Shown here: one piece after another, positions 7,647 through 12,689 of the stretch
Layout of the letters: the number at the start of each line of letters is the position of its first letter
Position numbering within the stretch: the stretch's first letter is position 1
DNA from: JBBRWO01 sp964388455
GTDB taxonomy: Bacteria; Actinomycetota; Coriobacteriia; Anaerosomatales; JAAXUF01
Length of the DNA: 12,689 bases
Reading direction: 5' to 3'
Assembly: GCA_964388455.1 (NCBI GenBank)
Contig: CAYMAN010000044.1
Location: 1 to 12,689 of the forward strand
Notes under the pieces: model-generated
Database searches by the model: none
Told to the model about the DNA's origin: nothing
The model's input: the letters and a program-made list of their open reading frames with translations, nothing else
Position numbers and translations under genes: made by a program

Positions 7647-9179
7647 TCACCATTCGCCGAGAATCTCTCGAAACGCAGTCGGCAGGAACTCCACCACGTC
7701 CTCGGCGGTCACACAGTGCGGGGTGAGAACCGATGCCGCCGCCTCCCCTGCCCGTCCATGCACATAGGCGCCCAACGCCCCCGCATGCAGCGAGTCGAGC
7801 CCGCTGGCAAGGAGCGCACCGATCACACCCGAGAGCACGTCTCCAGTCCCCGCCGTCGCAAGCGCGGAGGACCCCGACGTGTTGATCACCTGCCGGCCAT
7901 TCCCACTGATCACGGTGCCCGCACCCTTCAGGACGACCGTACGCATCGACGTGGCCATCTCTGCCGAGGAGGATATTCTATCGCGCTGCACGTCGGCGGT
8001 GGTCACGGACAACAGTCTTGCCAGTTCGCCGGGGTGCGGCGTGAGAACGGTCGGTGCGGTGCGCGCATCGAGAATGTTCCGCGCGTCGACGAGCGCGTTG
8101 AGGCCGTCGGCATCGACGACGATCGGTATCGGAAGTCGCTTCACCAATCCGCGAGCAGTGACAACCGCCCCATCCGCGAGAGTAAGCCCCGGACCGATCA
8201 CCACCGCATCGAAATCCCGTGCCAGACGCAGCAGCCGCTCAAGTGCCGCCGAGAGCAACGCGCCGGTCCGACCGCTCTGCAGCCCCACCACAGGAATGCT
8301 CACGAGGTGACCCTGAGCCACGTCCACGATCGCATCCGGAACCGCGAGCGTCACGTAGCCGGCCCCCGCGCGAGCCGCCCCTCGGGCCGCCAGCACGGCC
8401 GCGCCCGGGTACGTGCTGGAACCCGCGACCACCAAAACGCGCCCTCGCTGATTCTTGTGGACATCGGGTGCAGGCCTGGGCATGAGTGCGGCGTACTCCT
8501 CGGCGGTCCAGATCTCCGGCGCGGATGTGGGTGCTGCGAGTTCGAAATCGATCCCTAGGTCTGCGACTATCAGGTCCCCAACGTAACCGGCTCCGGGATA
8601 CGTCACCAGACCGCGCTTGACCGCGCTGAACGTGACGGTCGCGTCGGCACGGACGACAACGCCTTCGACAGCGCCGGTGTCGGCGTCGATACCGGTGGGG
8701 ATGTCAGCACTGATAAGCTCGGCGTGACTCGCGTTGATCGCATCGACCCAACCGGCAACATCCGGCCGAGGAGCACCTCTCGCACCGATACCGAGCAGTG
8801 CATCGACGATTCCCGCGACTTCAGAGAGGTCGACTGTGGCCGGAGACACCGCGTGCGCCCACTCAACGCCGGCATCCATCGCCGTCTTGGCGGCAGCAGC
8901 TGCGTCACCTGCGAGCGAGTCCGGCGAGACCAGCGACGCGACGCGCACCCTCCGTCCCGCCGCGTGCAGGACCCGTGCGGCAACCCAGCCGTCTCCGCCG
9001 TTGTTACCCGAACCCGCGACGACCATGAGGTCACCGTCGGGCACACGTTGCGCGACGACCTCGGCGAGCGCGTTGCCTGCGGCTGCCATGAGCGACAGAA
9101 GCGTCGTCGCACCTTTCCCGGCCGCAATCGCCAGTTCTTCAGCGGATCGGCTCTCCGCAGCGGTGACCACTCGAAGCAC
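7647..9179 (-). CDS. nnr: Bifunctional NAD(P)H-hydrate epimerase / ADP-dependent dehydratase
   Basis: This 510-aa fused enzyme repairs damaged hydrated NADH and NADPH: the N-terminal domain epimerises the R and S forms and the C-terminal domain dehydrates the S form using ADP. The N-terminal YjeF_N domain (about 1-220) has GSGNNGGDGWVAARVL from residue 56 and SADIPTGIDADTG near 158-170. The C-terminal ribokinase-like domain (about 230-505) has VDADGLNAL, TPHPGE at 380-385, KGAGTVI at 418-424 and GTGDVLSG with the catalytic aspartate at 447. The usual MENAG near the N-terminus reads MAAAG here. The GTG at 9179 follows GGAAGGGG at about seven bases. It sits 59 bases after acpS, with a hairpin between them, and too little space for a separate promoter after that hairpin. 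Confidence 0.95.
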   Translation of the reverse strand: MLRVVTAAESRSAEELAIAAGKGATTLLSLMAAAGNALAEVVAQRVPDGDLMVVAGSGNNGGDGWVAARVLHAAGRRVRVASLVSPDSLAGDAAAAAKTAMDAGVEWAHAVSPATVDLSEVAGIVDALLGIGARGAPRPDVAGWVDAINASHAELISADIPTGIDADTGAVEGVVVRADATVTFSAVKRGLVTYPGAGYVGDLIVADLGIDFELAAPTSAPEIWTAEEYAALMPRPAPDVHKNQRGRVLVVAGSSTYPGAAVLAARGAARAGAGYVTLAVPDAIVDVAQGHLVSIPVVGLQSGRTGALLSAALERLLRLARDFDAVVIGPGLTLADGAVVTARGLVKRLPIPIVVDADGLNALVDARNILDARTAPTVLTPHPGELARLLSVTTADVQRDRISSSAEMATSMRTVVLKGAGTVISGNGRQVINTSGSSALATAGTGDVLSGVIGALLASGLDSLHAGALGAYVHGRAGEAAASVLTPHCVTAEDVVEFLPTAFREILGEW

Positions 9180-9201
9180 AGCGCGCCCCTTCCGAGACGA
9201 A

Positions 9202-9234
9202 GACGGGCGGCCGCTGTGCGTGCGACCGCCCGTC
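9202..9234 (-). repeat. Strong 13-bp GC-rich hairpin between acpS and nnr
   Basis: On the minus strand GACGGGCGGTCGC and GCGGCCGCCCGTC pair over 13 bp with a single G-U, around the seven-base loop ACGCACA. It begins five bases after the acpS stop and ends about ten bases before the nnr ribosome-binding site. The sequence after it (TTCGTCTCGG) has no real T-run. It could partly terminate transcription, act as a processing or stability element, or limit entry into nnr. Confidence 0.6.
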
Positions 9235-9238
9235 GAGT

Positions 9239-9736
9239 TTACTCCGAATCTTCCGCCCCATCGCGCGGGGCGATGTCATCAAGCAGTGCCCGTGCCTCTT
9301 TGAAATCGGCTGCGAGCTGCGCGCGCGGATCGATGCGTTCCTCTTTGGACGGTCGTGCGTCCGCGGTGATGGCGACGGCCGACGCGACCGCGGTGGTGTG
9401 CGTGAACGACAGCGACAGATGCATCTCGATCACGCCAAGCTCCTCGGCGCGCTCCGCGGCACGGCCGCTCAGTCGCGGCACCGGACGACCGGTACCCTCG
9501 CGCACCACCTCGACGTCACAGAACCGCATGCCCGAGAACCCCGTGCCCAGCGCTTTCAGCACAGCCTCTTTCGCGGCGAACCGCAGCGCATAGTGCACCT
9601 CAGGCCGTGCTTTGTGCTCGCAGTACCACCGCTCATCGGCCGAGAAGATGCGCTCCTTGAGCCGGGGAGTCCGGATCATGGCCGCCCTCATGCGATCGAT
9701 CTCAACGATGTCGACTCCAAGGCCGAGTACGCTCAC
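9239..9736 (-). CDS. acpS: Holo-[acyl-carrier-protein] synthase with C-terminal extension
   Basis: AcpS transfers the 4'-phosphopantetheine arm of coenzyme A to a serine of acyl carrier protein, switching on fatty acid synthesis. Core motifs are GLGVDIVEIDR with metal ligand D9 and RFAAKEAVLKALGTG with E57. The usual SLSHT motif near the end of the fold reads SLSFTHTTAVA (residues 107-118). The core ends near residue 126, which is the normal size for AcpS. The protein then continues for about 39 residues (from ARPSKEERID to the acidic tail GAEDSE), giving 165 aa in all. The tail may be a short helix; I recognise no domain in it. The GTG at 9736 has AGGAG six bases upstream and begins nine bases after the glmS stop, so the two are probably coupled. 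Confidence 0.93.
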   Translation of the reverse strand: MSVLGLGVDIVEIDRMRAAMIRTPRLKERIFSADERWYCEHKARPEVHYALRFAAKEAVLKALGTGFSGMRFCDVEVVREGTGRPVPRLSGRAAERAEELGVIEMHLSLSFTHTTAVASAVAITADARPSKEERIDPRAQLAADFKEARALLDDIAPRDGAEDSE

Positions 9737-9745
9737 AGGATGCTC

Positions 9746-11575
<1,830 letters not shown>

Positions 11576-11582
11576 AGAGGAC

Positions 11583-11598
11583 AGACCTCCTCAGGTCT
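11583..11598 (-). promoter_or_regulatory. Hairpin that includes the glmS ribosome-binding site
   Basis: On the minus strand AGACCT-GAGG-AGGTCT forms a 6-bp stem with a four-base loop. The ribosome-binding site AGGAGG (11591-11586) is half in the loop and half in the 3' arm. An alternative pairing of GAGGA (11592-11588) with TCCTC (11581-11577) excludes the first. This could tune glmS translation, but the stems are short and the function is inferred. Confidence 0.35.
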
Positions 11599-11693
11599 TC
11601 GGTTTCACAGAAAGGCGGCCGATGTGCCGCGAGAACCGCGCGCGGCGTCGATGTGCCGGCGGCCGGGGCGCAGTGCCCCTGTGAGGGTCATAC
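11599..11693 (-). other. glmS leader between ribozyme and ribosome-binding site, with hairpins
   Basis: This 95-base GC-rich stretch codes for nothing evident. On the minus strand GGGGC-ACTGC-GCCCC (11679-11665) can form a 5-bp hairpin. The nine-base word GGCACATCG occurs twice about 30 bases apart, once ahead of ACGCC and once within GCGGC-ACATCG-GCCGC, which can itself fold and is followed by CTTTCT. None of these has a T-run long enough for a confident terminator. Confidence 0.35.
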
Positions 11694-11864
11694 GATCGGT
11701 GCGGTGCCGCTTTGTTCCGCTGTCACCAGCGGGCTTTGTCGACAACGTTTCGACCCCGATCAGGGCCGGAGAGCCATCCGCCGAATCTTTCGATGAGCTC
11801 CCACCTCGTCAACTGGCGATGAAGACCGCTCGCGGCATGCGAGCGCTTCGCCAGTCCCGGCGCT
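11694..11864 (-). ncRNA. glmS ribozyme: glmS self-cleaving ribozyme (glucosamine-6-phosphate riboswitch)
   Basis: The glmS ribozyme cuts its own mRNA when glucosamine-6-phosphate binds as a cofactor, lowering glmS expression. Conserved parts appear in the right order on the minus strand. AAGCGCC (cleavage expected between A11864 and G11863) is followed by P1, with ACTGGCGA paired to TCGCCAGT (11855-11848 and 11819-11812) and extended by CGCTCGC/GCGAGCG. Next is the core AGTTGACGAGG, with the catalytic guanine equivalent near 11810, then TCATCGA and TCGGCGG, whose GGCG can pair with the first CGCC. P3 is CGGCC/GGTCG; its loop GATCGG (11761-11756) pairs with CCGATC (11699-11694) as pseudoknot P3.1. 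P4 is CCGCTG-GTGA-CAGCGG, a GNRA-capped arm like CCACAG-GCGA-CUGUGG of the Bacillus anthracis ribozyme, flanked by A-rich internal loops. Stems differ in sequence but keep pairing, which argues for a working RNA. The end coordinate is approximate. Confidence 0.93.
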
Positions 11865-11926
11865 TCCCGTGCGATCAGTTCAGGCGGCAACACTCCCTCT
11901 CGAATCGGTGACCATGAGACAGTAGA

Positions 11927-11954
11927 AGTGTACCAGTCTCTCGGGCACGCCAAG
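11927..11954 (-). promoter_or_regulatory. Candidate promoter for glmS with extended -10
   Basis: On the minus strand TG-G-TACACT (TACACT at 11932-11927, TG at 11935-11934) is a good extended -10 box. CTTGGC (11954-11949) lies 16 bases upstream as a weak -35. Transcription would begin near 11920, leaving about 56 bases ahead of the ribozyme cleavage site. Between this promoter and the glmM stop (11955-12025) I see GC-rich short repeats but no clear terminator. Confidence 0.45.
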
Positions 11955-12025
11955 GCCGACCCACAGTAACGCCATGGAAACCACCTAGGGGCGGGCCGAA
12001 GCAGACCTGGGAGAGCCGGCCTCCG

Positions 12026-12689
12026 CTAGGCGAGTTCCGCCTTCACCGCGTCGACCAGTCGCTCGACAATACGCGTGGCGCTCGCTTCATCCGAAGCCTC
12101 GGCCATCACTCGGACCAGCGGCTCGGTCCCCGAGGGCCTTACCAGCACGCGTCCGCTGTCACCGAGCTCCTGCTCGGCTGCGTGGATCGCGTCGGCGATC
12201 GCGGCGCTCGTCGCGAGCCTGGCCTTGTCGGCCACGGGGACATTGACGAGGACCTGCGGGTATCGCCGCATCACGCGACGCAACTCCGAGAGAGGCAGCC
12301 CCGTCTCCTGCATGACAGCAGCCAGATGCAACGCTGTGACCAGGCCGTCGCCCGTGGTGTTGTGCTCCAGGAAGATGATGTGTCCCGACTGTTCCCCGCC
12401 CAGGACGGCGCCTGAAGTCTGCAGCTGCTCAAGCACGTAGCGGTCACCGACCTTGGTCTTGATCACAGTGATGCCGCGCTCGCGCATGGCGATCTCGAAG
12501 CCGAGATTGCACATGACGGTCGAGACCACGGTGTCCAGCGGCAGCTTACCGAGGTCGTGCATCCGCGCAGCGCACACGGCCATGATCGCGTCTCCGTCGA
12601 CCTCTGCGCCCACCTCATCGACCGCGAGAACGCGATCAGCATCGCCATCGTGGGCGATACCCAGGTCGACCGCGTGGCTGCGCACGAAC
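12026..12689 (-). CDS. glmM: Phosphoglucosamine mutase (partial, N-terminus beyond the window edge)
   Basis: GlmM converts glucosamine-6-phosphate to glucosamine-1-phosphate for UDP-GlcNAc synthesis. About 221 C-terminal residues are present; the family has about 440-450. The frame is open to the right edge, so the phosphoserine loop and the real start are outside. Seen here are LGIAHDGDADR, the magnesium-binding loop; VGDRYVLEQL; GGEQSGHIIF, the sugar-binding loop with Glu-Gln-Ser typical of GlmM over ManB-type mutases; and RPSGTEPLVRVMAE, the phosphate-binding loop of domain 4. It ends at TAG at 12026-12028, 450 bases before glmS. GlmM consumes the product of GlmS, so the neighbours act in sequence, but the promoter and ribozyme between them suggest separate control of glmS. 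Confidence 0.95.
   Translation of the reverse strand, partial: FVRSHAVDLGIAHDGDADRVLAVDEVGAEVDGDAIMAVCAARMHDLGKLPLDTVVSTVMCNLGFEIAMRERGITVIKTKVGDRYVLEQLQTSGAVLGGEQSGHIIFLEHNTTGDGLVTALHLAAVMQETGLPLSELRRVMRRYPQVLVNVPVADKARLATSAAIADAIHAAEQELGDSGRVLVRPSGTEPLVRVMAEASDEASATRIVERLVDAVKAELA

Noticed and set aside
6689..8558. Long plus-strand open frames antisense to alr and nnr (345 and 353 codons)
   Set aside because: They mirror conserved minus-strand enzymes, look low in complexity and Arg/His-rich, and have no recognisable family.
11880..11915. An 11-codon ATG frame in the leader between the glmS promoter and the ribozyme cleavage site
   Set aside because: It lacks a ribosome-binding site, lies almost at the predicted transcript start, and such short frames are expected by chance.
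11723..11953. A 76-residue minus-strand open frame upstream of glmS
   Set aside because: It runs through the promoter and most of the glmS ribozyme core, has no recognisable ribosome-binding site or protein features, and the RNA structure explains the sequence better.
11955..12025. Possible terminator after glmM (GGAG/CTCC and GGCCG/CGGCC pairings)
   Set aside because: The stems are short or widely spaced and no T-run follows, so a terminator cannot be supported.

Overview
This GC-rich window carries all of its recognisable genes on the minus strand, so the description follows transcription from high to low coordinates. Many genes start with GTG or TTG. Gene content and order suggest an actinobacterium of the Coriobacteriia type (including the uncultured deep-branching relatives). 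The basis is a bacterial V/A-type ATPase in Thermus-like gene order beside a glmM-glmS-acpS-nnr-alr block. This placement is inference; Deinococcota or another GC-rich anaerobic lineage is not excluded.

Region 1 (12689 to 6479) is a cell-envelope and precursor block. It opens with the C-terminal part of glmM (phosphoglucosamine mutase), followed by a 450-bp gap, then glmS (glucosamine-6-phosphate synthase), acpS (holo-ACP synthase), a fused nnrE-nnrD NAD(P)H-hydrate repair enzyme, and alr (alanine racemase). GlmS and GlmM make glucosamine-1-phosphate for UDP-GlcNAc, Alr makes D-alanine for peptidoglycan, and AcpS activates acyl carrier protein. The gap before glmS is not empty: it holds a likely promoter and a well-supported glmS self-cleaving ribozyme (about 11694-11864). 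The ribozyme shows the conserved core sequences, a long P1 hairpin, a P3 loop that pairs with downstream sequence as a P3.1 pseudoknot, and a P4 arm capped by a GUGA tetraloop. It is the most notable element in the window because no protein gene reveals it and because the host looks like an actinobacterium rather than a Bacillota species.

Region 2 (6478 to 6300) is a 179-bp boundary containing a perfect 20-bp inverted repeat, probably the end of the alr transcript, and a plausible promoter for the next operon whose -35 lies inside the repeat.

Region 3 (6299 to 1) is a V/A-type ATPase operon in the order H-I-K-E-C-F-A, cut by the left edge of the window inside subunit A; B and D are expected beyond it. 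Genes are tightly packed, with ATGA overlaps at I/K and E/C and an 8-bp overlap at C/F. Small hairpins sit at the H/I and K/E junctions, the only gaps of note inside the operon. The c subunit has a Thermus-like signal peptide and AQARIG motif, but valine follows its ion-binding glutamate.

No tRNA, rRNA, CRISPR array, insertion sequence or phage gene was seen.
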